DNA from: JBCDBL01 sp039183635
GTDB lineage: Bacteria > Pseudomonadota > Alphaproteobacteria > Caulobacterales > Parvularculaceae
DNA length: 26,313 bases
Direction: 5' to 3'
Assembly: GCA_039183635.1 (NCBI GenBank)
Contig: JBCDBL010000055.1
Location: forward strand, 1 to 26,313
A program made the position numbers and the translations under genes. The notes below the pieces were generated by a model. The model was given only the letters and a program-made list of their open reading frames with translations, was not told the DNA's origin and searched no databases. Shown in pieces: positions 15,686 through 24,700 of the stretch (position 1 is its first letter; each line of letters begins with the position of its first letter).

Positions 15686-16504
15686 CTAGTCCTTAGACAG
15701 ACCATTAACGCCGATGCTTTGATCCATGGTCTCGGCCGGGGTGTCCTTGCACGCGCCAACCGGTTTGGCGGGTACGCCTGCGACAGTGCAATGGGCTTTG
15801 ACGGGTTCAAGCACGACGCTGCCCGCCGCGATGCGGGCGCCTTCGCCGATCTCGATATTGCCGAGAATTTTGGCGCCGGCGCCGATCAACACGCCCCGGC
15901 GGATTTTCGGGTGCCTGTCCTCGTCAGCCTTTCCGGTGCCGCCCAGGGTCACCTCATGGAGCATGGAGACATCATCGTCGATCACCGCCGTCTCGCCGAT
16001 CACGATGGATGTCGCATGGTCCATAAAAACGCCCTTGCCGAACCGTGCGGCAGGGTGGATGTCGACGTCAAACAACTCCGACATGCGGCTTTGCAAATAC
16101 AGCGCAAGCGGCTCCCGATCGCCGTTCCACAACCAGTGGGCCACGCGCTGGGCCTGAAGCGCCTGGTAGCCTTTGTAGTATAAAAACGGTTGCAGACGAT
16201 GCTTGCATGCCGGATCGCGTTCGTAGCACGCCTCAAGATCCGCGATCGCCGCCGCAACAATGTCCGGATCATCATTGTAGGCGTTTGTACACACCTCCCG
16301 CCAGAGCATGGCGTTCATCTCCCCGTCGGAGAGCTTTTGCGCCAACCGATAGCTGAGGGCGGCGTGAAAGGTTTCATGATTGAGGATCGTGGCGTTCAGA
16401 AAACTCGCCAGGATCGGCTCCTGCGCCGCAGCGGTCGCCGCTTCTACACGCATGTTGGGCCATGTCGGATCCGCCGCTTGCCGCAGTTGCGTCACTACGC
16501 CCAT
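15686..16504 (-). CDS. cysE: Serine O-acetyltransferase
   Basis: The 272-residue product makes O-acetylserine from serine and acetyl-CoA, the committed step of cysteine synthesis. It has an N-terminal helical SATase domain (about 1-140) and a left-handed beta-helix of hexapeptide repeats. The latter contains the catalytic-type DVDIHP/DHATSIVIGETAV region (Asp148, His163) and LGGTGKADEDRHPKI. It ends GLSKD rather than with the C-terminal Ile that E. coli CysE uses to dock CysK. The ATG at 16504 has AAAGG nine nt upstream; a GTG at 16528 would add 8 residues. It lies 84 bp downstream of the Nudix gene on the same strand. Confidence 0.93.
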   Translation of the reverse strand: MGVVTQLRQAADPTWPNMRVEAATAAAQEPILASFLNATILNHETFHAALSYRLAQKLSDGEMNAMLWREVCTNAYNDDPDIVAAAIADLEACYERDPACKHRLQPFLYYKGYQALQAQRVAHWLWNGDREPLALYLQSRMSELFDVDIHPAARFGKGVFMDHATSIVIGETAVIDDDVSMLHEVTLGGTGKADEDRHPKIRRGVLIGAGAKILGNIEIGEGARIAAGSVVLEPVKAHCTVAGVPAKPVGACKDTPAETMDQSIGVNGLSKD

Positions 16505-16588
16505 ATCTTTCGACCTTTCACAATACACGCCCTACACAGAGGCGCTTCACCTGGAGACTATGACGCAGCGCCTCAGGCGCACAACTAC

Positions 16589-17182
16589 TTAACACGTCAA
16601 CTTGACGCAAATGTGGTCCGGCAACGCTCCAGACAAGGCCATCATCCGTGCTTTCAGCACCATGGCCACCGTCAAAGAGTCCTCGATTTCACCCGCCATC
16701 ACCATGGAGAAGACCTCCGAAAAAGGTCTTCGGCGCGCCTCCAAAACCTCCGTCTCGTCAGGCGTGGCGACGCCTTCGTGAAGGTCCCAGGCGAGGAAAC
16801 AAAAGGCCCTTTCATCGGTCACGGAATTTGACAGGTCCATACGCAGGAACGGAAACCAGCTCTGCGCCGAAAGTCCCGTCTCTTCCTTAAGCTCCCTCTG
16901 AGCCGACGCCAGCGGGTCATCGGTCTTCGGACCGCCCCCCTCCGGCAGCTCCCAGCTGTAAACGTTGCGTGGGAAACGGTGCTGGCCCACAAGCCACGTC
17001 CGCCCCTCCGCGTCGATGGGCAATACGCCTATGGCGTAATTTTTAAACTCCACAACGCCGTACAGCCCCGGCTCTCCGTCCGGCCGGGCGACATCGTGTT
17101 CCATGACGCGAATCCAGGGATTGTCGTATACGGTGCGGGTGGAATGAATCCTCCAGGGACCGCGCGTGTTGTCGGATGTCAT
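16589..17182 (-). CDS. Nudix hydrolase (ADP-ribose pyrophosphatase-like)
   Basis: The 197-residue product has a Nudix box at residues 82-105 (G-x5-D-x7-RELKEETGL). The usual first Glu of the box is replaced by Asp; the REL-EE-G core is intact. The preceding VGQHRFPRNVYSWELPEGG segment is typical of ADP-ribose/nucleoside-diphosphate-sugar pyrophosphatases, which split X-O-P-O-P bonds. The preferred substrate is not certain. The ATG at 17182 was chosen on family grounds. Longer in-frame starts up to 17257 add an unrelated Cys/His-rich stretch. It is divergent from the nitroreductase gene (89 bp between starts). Confidence 0.88.
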   Translation of the reverse strand: MTSDNTRGPWRIHSTRTVYDNPWIRVMEHDVARPDGEPGLYGVVEFKNYAIGVLPIDAEGRTWLVGQHRFPRNVYSWELPEGGGPKTDDPLASAQRELKEETGLSAQSWFPFLRMDLSNSVTDERAFCFLAWDLHEGVATPDETEVLEARRRPFSEVFSMVMAGEIEDSLTVAMVLKARMMALSGALPDHICVKLTC

Positions 17183-17271
17183 CGGGCGGTGTCTTTCATG
17201 CCCCTTGCAATGGTTGCACATGAGAATAAAAAGCACGACATGACATTCACACTCCAAAAACCGGCAGTCCT

Positions 17272-17931
17272 ATGACACAAAACGCTGAAACGATACTGAA
17301 CGATACCCCCGCACCGCAAATGGGCGAGACCCTGACCGCCGCGACGCCCTCGCCGCAGACGCTGGCGCTGCTCGCCCGCCGCCGCTCCCTGACGGCGAAG
17401 GATATGGCGGAGCCCGGACCGACGCCGGCCCAGCGCGATCAGCTCCTCGCCCTCGCCGCACGGGTTCCGGACCACGGCAAGCTGTCGCCCTGGCGCTTCA
17501 TCGTGTTCGAGGGCGCCGCGCGGGCAGACTTCGGCGACGTCCTGGCCGAGGCGTTTCAGGCCGGCAATCCCGACGCCAATCCCGAACTTGTCGAATATGA
17601 GCGCAACCGGTTTTTGCGGGCGCCCCTCGTCGTCGCCGTCACCTCGAACGTCACGACGCCCCATAAAATTCCGGAGTGGGAGCAAATTCTCTCCGCCGGC
17701 GCCGCGTGTCAGACGCTCCTCGTCGCTGCGAACGCCATGGGCTTCGCCGCGCAGTGGCTGACGGAATGGTACGCCTTCGACGACAGGATCGGAGAAAAAC
17801 TCGGACTTGGCGAGAACGAACGCGTGGCGGGCTACATCTATATCGGCGCCGCCAACGCCGCGCCCATGGAGCGGGCGCGTCCGGATCTGACGAAGATTGT
17901 TTCCGCCTGGACGAACGCAAAAGCCGGATAA
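17272..17931 (+). CDS. Nitroreductase family protein (YdjA-like)
   Basis: The 219-residue product matches the short FMN-dependent nitroreductases of the YdjA type: LLARRRSLTAKDM (FMN-phosphate-binding region, residues 33-45), ARVPDHGKLSPWRF (63-76), and LSAGAACQTLLVAANAMGFAAQWL in the dimer/FMN core. Such proteins use NAD(P)H to reduce nitro or quinone compounds; the natural substrate is unknown. Residues 1-30 are a low-complexity extension. The ATG at 17272 has no strong ribosome site. The stop is 8 bp from the convergent queF stop. Confidence 0.9.
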   Translation: MTQNAETILNDTPAPQMGETLTAATPSPQTLALLARRRSLTAKDMAEPGPTPAQRDQLLALAARVPDHGKLSPWRFIVFEGAARADFGDVLAEAFQAGNPDANPELVEYERNRFLRAPLVVAVTSNVTTPHKIPEWEQILSAGAACQTLLVAANAMGFAAQWLTEWYAFDDRIGEKLGLGENERVAGYIYIGAANAAPMERARPDLTKIVSAWTNAKAG

Positions 17932-17939
17932 GGCCGCGC

Positions 17940-18422
17940 TCAACCGCGTCCGCGATAAGGCGCCCCCCCCGGATCGGGAACCCAAAGCCCCTTCGGCGGT
18001 TCGCCCGTTTGATAAAACACGTCGATCGGAATGCCGCCGCGGGGATACCAGTAGCCGGCGATGCGCAGCCATTTTGGCTGAATGGCGGCCTCGACGCGCT
18101 TGGCGATCATCAGGGTGCAGTCTTCATGAAAGGCGCCATGGTTGCGGAACGCTCCCAAAAACAGTTTCAGCGACTTGCTTTCCACCAAATACGCCCCAGG
18201 CAGATAGTCGAGAACGATATGGGCGAAATCCGGCTGGCCGGTGACAGGGCACAGAGACGTAAACTCGGGACATGTGAACCGCGCTACATAGTCCGCGCCG
18301 TCATGGGGGTTGGCCACCCGCTCCAGAACCGCCGTCTCAGGCTTGTCCGGCAAAGAGGTCTGGCGGCCAAGGGCCTCAAGATCGGAGGGACCAGGCGGTG
18401 CGCTGGCGGGCGTGTCTGTCAT
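17940..18422 (-). CDS. queF: NADPH-dependent 7-cyano-7-deazaguanine reductase QueF
   Basis: The 160-residue product is a short, single-domain (YkvM-type) QueF. This enzyme reduces the nitrile preQ0 to preQ1 in the queuosine pathway. The active-site segment CPEFTSLCPVTGQPDF lies at 51-66, with nucleophile Cys58 and Asp65. The QueF motif ESKSLKLF lies at 81-88. Other queuosine genes are absent from the window. The ATG at 18422 has a weak GGA upstream. It lies 62 bp downstream of the kinase gene on the same strand, so co-transcription is possible but no link is evident. Confidence 0.95.
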   Translation of the reverse strand: MTDTPASAPPGPSDLEALGRQTSLPDKPETAVLERVANPHDGADYVARFTCPEFTSLCPVTGQPDFAHIVLDYLPGAYLVESKSLKLFLGAFRNHGAFHEDCTLMIAKRVEAAIQPKWLRIAGYWYPRGGIPIDVFYQTGEPPKGLWVPDPGGAPYRGRG

Positions 18423-18484
18423 AAGCGTCTTTCCAATGCTTCAATGTTACCCATGCACTCCTGAAGACAGGAATGTCCAGCCTT

Positions 18485-19747
18485 TCAGTCCGCCACAGGC
18501 GCCTTGGCGTTGCGCTCCGGCGGCAAGGTCACGATCGCCCGCACCCCTTCGCCGGGGCTGCTCTCAAGGCGCAAATCGCCGCCGTGGAGGTCCGCTAAGG
18601 CTTTTGCAATCGGCAAACCAAGCCCGGTCCCTTCATACTTGCGATCAAGACCGTTTTCAGCTTGAACAAAAGGATGGAACACGGTCTCAAGCTGGTCCGG
18701 CGACAGGCCAACGCCGTTGTCCTGGACCGTGATCGACGCGCCGTCCGGCCCCGTTTCAACGCGAAGTTCAACACATCCGCCGTCCGGCGTGAACTTCACC
18801 GCATTCGATAAAAGGTTGGTCAATACACGTTTGAGGGCAATATCATCCGCATAAACATAGTCCATCGCCCCTACCGTTGGCAGGATGGAAATGTTTTTAC
18901 GCGTGGCCTGGGGCGTTATCAGATTAACGGAAAGCTCAACGATATCTTTTAAACTCACCACCCGGTCCTGGAGCGTTTCATAACCGGCCTCAAGCTTACT
19001 CATATCCAGAATATCAGAAATGATAGAGAGCAAATGCCGCCCTCCTGAATTCACATTCTGCGCATATTCCTTATATTGACTGATATTCAGCGCCCCAAGA
19101 CTTTCCTGTACGATCAAATCGGAAAATCCGATAACGGCGTTCAAGGGCGTTCTCAATTCATGGCTCATGGTCGCCAGGAATTCTGTTTTCGCGCGACCCG
19201 CATGTTCGGCGTTCAGCCGCGCCTGCAACAGATGCGCTTCGGTTTTTTTGCGTGTTTCGATCTCCTCGACAAGCTTGGCGTTCGTCGCCTGCAGCTGTTT
19301 AGTGCGCGATAAGACCTTATCTTCAAGATCCTCATTAAGGCCCCGCAACTCTTCCCGCGCCGCTTTTAACGCAAGATGCGTTTTCACCCGCGCCAACAAA
19401 ACCGGAATTTCAACGGGCTTGGCGATAAAATCGTTGGCGCCGCGGTCCAGAGCTTCAACCACATTGTCCGCGCCGATTTTCCCCGTGACCATCAAAACCG
19501 GCAGATCGGCCGGCCCGGCGATGCTGCGGATGCGGTCGAGAACCTCAAGACCGCCCACATCCGGCATCATGATATCGAGAAGCACCAGATCGAAGGCCTT
19601 TTCTTCAAAGGCTGCAATCGCCGCGCGCCCGCCCGTCGCCGACGTTGCAGCATACCCGGCCTGGGACAAGCGACGACGCAGGGAATCGCAACTCCGAACG
19701 TCGTCATCAACGACCAGTATATTGTGTTTTTGACTATTTTCCGTCAT
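18485..19747 (-). CDS. Soluble hybrid: response-regulator receiver + histidine kinase
   Basis: The 420-residue product has no transmembrane helix. A REC domain (1-125) has acidic DDD at 14-16, phospho-acceptor Asp58 in LLDIMMPD, Thr88 and Lys110. A coiled-coil linker follows (130-185), then HisKA with the H-box SHELRTPLN (His196), and a HATPase region with N-box NLLSNAVKFTPDGG, G1 DNGVGL and G2 GTGLGLPIAKAL. Input probably comes through REC from another kinase. Its signal and partner are not known. It starts 102 bp after the RTX gene's end, on the same strand. The start has only a GGGG nearby. Confidence 0.93.
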   Translation of the reverse strand: MTENSQKHNILVVDDDVRSCDSLRRRLSQAGYAATSATGGRAAIAAFEEKAFDLVLLDIMMPDVGGLEVLDRIRSIAGPADLPVLMVTGKIGADNVVEALDRGANDFIAKPVEIPVLLARVKTHLALKAAREELRGLNEDLEDKVLSRTKQLQATNAKLVEEIETRKKTEAHLLQARLNAEHAGRAKTEFLATMSHELRTPLNAVIGFSDLIVQESLGALNISQYKEYAQNVNSGGRHLLSIISDILDMSKLEAGYETLQDRVVSLKDIVELSVNLITPQATRKNISILPTVGAMDYVYADDIALKRVLTNLLSNAVKFTPDGGCVELRVETGPDGASITVQDNGVGLSPDQLETVFHPFVQAENGLDRKYEGTGLGLPIAKALADLHGGDLRLESSPGEGVRAIVTLPPERNAKAPVAD

Positions 19748-19849
19748 GGCCCCGCCACTTGCTCAACCGTTCGTACGGCCAACTATAGAGCATGGCGCAT
19801 TTCAGGGCGTTAACAACCCTTGGCCCCAGGCAGGCCGCACATTACGACC

Positions 19850-21676
19850 TTACCATTCCACGTGTTCGATGCCGGAGAAATCGATCTCTGTGCCGTCGTC
19901 AAAGGTGATGACGCCGGACGCATCGGCGCCGAGATCCAGGAACCCGCTGTCCGTATCAAGCGTGTACGTGTCGCCGCCGTCAACCGTAACGACCCAGTCG
20001 CCCGCAACAGAACCGTCATCGTCAAGACGCACCGTGTCCGTCCAGCCTGCGCCGCCGTCAACCGTGTCTTTGCCGTCGCCGACGCCAATGAGGAAAAGAT
20101 CGTCACCAACCTCGCCCTTCATATTGTCGTCGCCAGCGCCGCCGGTAAACACATCGCCGCCGTCGCCGCCTTCCATTCTATCGTCGCCGGCGCCGCCATA
20201 GAGCGTATCGTCATCTTGTTCGCCGTCGAGGAAATCGTCACCCTCGCCGCCGTGCAGAATATCGTCGCCGCCGCCAGTTTTAATGCTGTCGTCGCCCAGC
20301 CCGCCGTCGACGTCATCATCGCCGGAGTTGGCGCTGATATTGTCGAACGTATCGTCCCCATCGCGCAGCTCCACCGTGTTGCCTTCGCCGCCGCCATAAA
20401 CAAAATCGTCATGATCGGTCGTCACAGCATTTTCGATGTTCGTTATGGTGTCGCCGTCGCCATCGCCGCCGACCACCGTGCCTGCATCGGCTTTGGTGGG
20501 CGCCGCGCTGCTGGTCTGTGAGCTGCCGAAATAAATCTCAACACCCTCGGAGCTTTCCGAATAATCGACGGTATCGATTCCATCTCCGCCATCCATGTCG
20601 TCAGCACCGTCGCCGCCGAGGAATACGTCGTCCCCGCCGCCGCCGGTCATCGTGTCATTGTCGATCCCCCCGTCGAGGGTGTCGGCATTGTCGCCGCCCG
20701 CGACAATATCGGCGTCGTCCACATTCAGAACATCCAGCGCAAAGGACTTCGAGACCGAAGCGCCCTCGCTGTCGGTTGCAGTGATCTCAAGAGCGACGGA
20801 GGACGCCGTCTCATAATCGAGGCTGACACCGTCCTTTAATTTCAATTGTCCGTCGACGACTTCAAAGCGGCTGTCGTCCACCGTGATGGTATGCGCATCA
20901 ACGCTGTTCGCATCGGTCACGCTGACGTTTCCGATAACCGCGCCTGTCACGTTCTCCGTCACGCCGCCTACAACTTGCGGACCTGCGCCGGCGACCCAGC
21001 CGGAACCTGACACGCTGCCGACCGTCATATCCGCACCGCCGCCTGTCGTATCGGCGACGCCGCCGTCAGCATACGCGCCGAAATCCCAATGCGCCGCGAG
21101 ACCGGCCTCATCGCCGGACATAGGCGCGCCGGCGTTGTCGGCGATATCGTCCGATGTTCGTGCTTCATCGAAAATACGCAGCTCGTTCACTTCGCCTGAA
21201 AAGACCTGGTTCGTGACAAATCCGCCGCCAACGCTGTCTTGTTCCTGACCAACAACAAGCATGCCGTCGCCATTCAGGGTTTGCCCCGTCTTTACACCGT
21301 CTAAAGAGTGACCAAGTTCGCCATCCACATAAACGTCTATAGAACCGTCGGATGCATCCCGTACGACCGAAACGGTATGCGTCTCCCCATCGAAGACATC
21401 GCTTTTCTGGATGGTCGTCGAGAGTTTTTGACCCTTAAAGAAGACGGCGAGCGTGTCTTCGCCGTTGTGGGCGCCGATTAGAAACTCGTTCGCTTGTCCA
21501 GGCGCGGCGTAAGACACGATAGGCGTGAAGTTCGACCCCTCACTATCCACCGAGAAGGAAACCTCCAATGTGAATTCGGTTTCGCCCGCGAAAGCTTCAT
21601 CGGCCCCGCTCGTCATAAGATAGTTGTCATTACCGCTGTCGATGTTAAGGGCAAGTCCCTTTGTCAGACCGGTCAC
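19850..21676 (-). CDS. C-terminal part of giant RTX protein (LamG, cadherin-like, RTX repeats)
   Basis: The ~608-residue segment contains a LamG/ConA-like domain (about 1-225), a cadherin-like repeat (~235-320) and RTX nonapeptide repeats GGxGxDxxx (~325-545; for example GGGGDDVFLGGDGADDM, GGAGDDRMEGGDGGD). It ends with an Asp-rich tail and SGIEHVEW, the style of type I secretion signals. RTX repeats bind calcium as the protein leaves the cell. It is very probably the 3' end of the gene at 21673-26313. The first codon here is a GTG overlapping that gene's TGA, with no Shine-Dalgarno at proper spacing, and the frames would join if one base were restored. No export genes are in the window. Confidence 0.9.
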   Translation of the reverse strand: MTGLTKGLALNIDSGNDNYLMTSGADEAFAGETEFTLEVSFSVDSEGSNFTPIVSYAAPGQANEFLIGAHNGEDTLAVFFKGQKLSTTIQKSDVFDGETHTVSVVRDASDGSIDVYVDGELGHSLDGVKTGQTLNGDGMLVVGQEQDSVGGGFVTNQVFSGEVNELRIFDEARTSDDIADNAGAPMSGDEAGLAAHWDFGAYADGGVADTTGGGADMTVGSVSGSGWVAGAGPQVVGGVTENVTGAVIGNVSVTDANSVDAHTITVDDSRFEVVDGQLKLKDGVSLDYETASSVALEITATDSEGASVSKSFALDVLNVDDADIVAGGDNADTLDGGIDNDTMTGGGGDDVFLGGDGADDMDGGDGIDTVDYSESSEGVEIYFGSSQTSSAAPTKADAGTVVGGDGDGDTITNIENAVTTDHDDFVYGGGEGNTVELRDGDDTFDNISANSGDDDVDGGLGDDSIKTGGGDDILHGGEGDDFLDGEQDDDTLYGGAGDDRMEGGDGGDVFTGGAGDDNMKGEVGDDLFLIGVGDGKDTVDGGAGWTDTVRLDDDGSVAGDWVVTVDGGDTYTLDTDSGFLDLGADASGVITFDDGTEIDFSGIEHVEW

Positions 21677-21700
21677 CTCAATACCGTAGGCGCAACATTT
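21673..21700 (-). other. Apparent frameshift joining the two parts of the RTX gene
   Basis: The upstream frame ends ENVAPTVLR-stop, while the frame two bases on reads YGIEVTGLTKG and runs into the LamG domain. Restoring one base after the ACG codon of ENVAPT (ACG-GNT-ATT-GAG-GTG) gives APT(x)IEVTGL, which matches the linker APTDIS seen elsewhere in this protein. The upstream stop and the downstream GTG overlap as GTGA. No canonical -1 slippery heptamer is present in the overlap. Confidence 0.75.
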
Positions 21701-24700
21701 TCTTCTACATCGCTGACGCCTACGGTGAGCGTTTGAACGATAGACTCGCCGCCTTCATCGGTGACGCGGATATGGACCTCATGGCTGGATGCGGTCTCAT
21801 AGTCGAGAGTCGCACCGTCCTTGACGCGCACCTCATTGCCGACCATCTCAAAATTGGCGTCCGCGACAGGGTTTCCGTCACTGTCGACAATCTCATACAC
21901 ATGACTGTCGCTTGCATCTGTATCGATCGCCGACAGGGATGCAACCACATCGCCGGCTTCAGCATCCTCGGACACACTGGCGAAATCGCCGCGCGGGCTT
22001 TCGTCGGGACCGGCGCCGCTCGGATTATAATCCGCATCTTGCGTGAGGACGATCTTGTCGATGGCGACGCCGTCTTCACGGGCCCAAACGTTTAGTTCGT
22101 ACGCCCCCGGCTCATCCACGGTGATCGCCACGCGCTGTCCGGTATATGTGTCTCTGTCGCCCCAGCTCATGGAGCCGCCAAAACCGGTCAAGCCGCCGTC
22201 GTCTGTAAGGCGCTCCCCGTTAAGGCCGATATGAACGCTGTCGGCATTGCCGGTCGGACCGTCTTCCGCCATGCCGCGGACATGGACATAATACGTTCCC
22301 GGCGTTTCGAAATGGACATTGTAAGCAAGTTCTGGCGCATTCGCCTCAACATCGCTTTCCGTCTTCCACATATCGTTATATGTCGAGCCGTCATCGACGT
22401 GCATAGCGCCGTCTGTTTCGCTGGCGCTCCAGGCGTGGCCGTCATCGCCGGCGGTGTTGGAAACATGGTTTTCCGCTTCAACGACCAGCAAGCCGCCGCT
22501 CTCCTGGAACGTTCCAGCGGATGCGCCGGCGATTTCAAAACCAGTCGGCGCGGCGTTCTGGTCAGCGACGGCAAAAGAAACTGTTTCCGTATCGCTGGCG
22601 CCGGCGGCGTCGGTCACTGTGACATCGACGGAAACCTCAGTCTCCACATCATAATCGAGAGCGACGCCGTCCTTCAGTTTCAAGGTCATGGCGCCGTCAA
22701 CATCGACCACTTCAAACCGCGCATCGTCAACGGAGTAGGTATGCGCATCGCCAACATCTGGGTCGGACACGCTGATGGTGGTGACGACAGCGCCCTCCGC
22801 ATTTTCATCCACAGATACAGGGCCTAAATCGCCATTGTGGCTGAACGCATCGCCGGAGACGACTTCCATGGCGTCGCCCGTGTCCGGACCACTCCAGGCC
22901 AATTGCAGCGTCTGGCTGCCGCCGTTCTCAAAGTACAAAATCTCAATGTCATGCGCACCGGCGTCCAGATCGATCGTAACCGTCTCCGTCCGCGTCGAGT
23001 GCAGCCCGTCATTATCATTCACAAGAACGCCGTCGATATACAGCGCGCTGCCGTCGTCGCTCGTCAGGTCGAACGTGTACGTCCCGCCTGTCTCAACATT
23101 CAGCTGGCCTTCATACTTCGCCGCAAACTGGTTGTCCGCGCCGCCGTCCCAGAACGGATCGCTCCTGTCCATATGGTCAATGGACCCCACAACAGCCGTG
23201 GCGTCCGGCGTCGCGCTGAAATCAATATCCGAAAGGTTCCCGATCGCCTCGCCAATGTCGTAGTATGACGCTTGCAAACCGCTTGCAGCATCACCGGTAT
23301 AAAGAACCGGCGCGTCGTTTACGCTTTCCACCGACAGGTCGAACGTTGTCGTCGCTTGCAGCCCTCCGGCGTCCGTCGCCGTGACGGTCACAGTCGCATC
23401 ACCGATGTCCGCATCGTCCGGCGTCCCCGTCAGCATGCCAGTGTCCGCATCAATGGACAGCCAGTTTGGGCCGGTGACGGCGTATGTCAGATCGCCCGCG
23501 TCAGGATCTGAGAAGTGCTGCGCGGCGTCATAGGAGAACGGCGTTTCCTCCGTCGCGGCCTGGTCCGACGCATCCGTTGCTACGGGCGCTTCGTTCACAT
23601 TACCAACATCTATGCTGAGCGTTTCGGAGTCCTCAAGCCCGGCGGCGTCCTGGGCCGTAACGGTCACCGAAACCGTATCGGCGTCTTCATGGTTTAAGGA
23701 CACGCCGTCCTTCAATTTCAAAGTCATGACGCCATCGACATCGACGACCTCAAACCGCGCATCGTCCACCGAATAAGTGTGAACATCGCCAGTATCGGGA
23801 TCAGTGACAGACAACGCCGTGACGACAGCGCCGCTGTCATTCTCCGTGACGGACAGGCCGCCCGTATCATGGCTGAACGCATCGCCGGAGACGACCTCCA
23901 TGACATCGCCCGTGTCCGGACCGCTCCAGGCCAATTGCAGCGTCTGGCTGCCGCCGTTCTCAAAGTACAAAATCTCAATGTCATGCGCACCGGCGTCCAG
24001 ATCGATCGTAACCGTCTCCGTCCGCGTCGAGTGCAGCCCGTCATTGTCGTTCACAAGAACGCCGTCGATATACAGCGCGCTGCCGTCGTCGCTCGTCAGG
24101 TCGAACGTGTACGTCCCGCCTGTCTCAACATTCAGCTGGCCTTCGTACTTCGCCGCAAACTGGTTGTCCGCGCCGCCGTCCCAGAACGGATCGCTCCTGT
24201 CCATATGGTCAATGGACCCTACAACAGCCGTGGCGTCCGGCGTCGCGCTGAAGTCAATATCCGAAAGGTTCCCGATCGCCTCGCCAATGTCGTAGTAAGA
24301 CGCCTCAAGTCCGGAAACCGTCGATATGGTCGGCGCGATAAGGTCAGGCGCTTCATTGACGTTTTGAATATTAACGGTGAGCGTTTCCTCATAAGACAGA
24401 CCGCCGGAGTCCGTGACTCGCACCGTGACGTCCGCCGTCTCAGCCGTTTCAAAATCAAACTCAGCGCCATCTTTTACCACAAGCGCATCGCCGCTGATCT
24501 CAAAGGGCGCATCGCCGACAATTTCATACGTAAATGTTTCACCGGCGTCGGGATCTTCTGTCTGCAAGCGCGCGACCACCGTGCCGGCGGCGGCGTCTTC
24601 CATAACAGAGACGTTTTGCTCGCCGGCCCACTTAGCATCGAGATAGTCTGACGCTGCAGCGATATCCGATGCTTCCAAAGCGTCATTCCAGGAGGCGATT

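Noticed and set aside
17179..18072. Minus-strand open frame (297 codons) over the nitroreductase gene and the queF end
   Set aside because: Shadow of GC-rich coding sequence; the product is Arg/Gly-rich and shows no domain, whereas the nitroreductase and QueF motifs are clear.
19820..20521. Plus-strand open frames over the RTX repeats
   Set aside because: They arise from the repetitive GGCGCC/GTCGTC codons of the RTX repeats read backwards and give Val/Ala/Ile-repetitive products.
20040..20700. Short tandem repeats that might suggest a CRISPR-like array
   Set aside because: The periodicity is the 9-residue (27-bp) RTX repeat in a coding frame, with degenerate units and no spacers.
21673..21760. 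Programmed -1 frameshift joining the two RTX frames
   Set aside because: The -1 frame is open only over a short overlap, there is no X-XXY-YYZ heptamer in the right phase, and a shift upstream would replace the ENVAPT linker with Cys/Arg-rich residues. A base deletion explains the junction better.
23779..24651. Plus-strand 290-codon frame, partly repeated at 22837-23268
   Set aside because: It is duplicated only because the underlying PA14 DNA repeat is duplicated; the minus-strand frame carries the recognisable domains.
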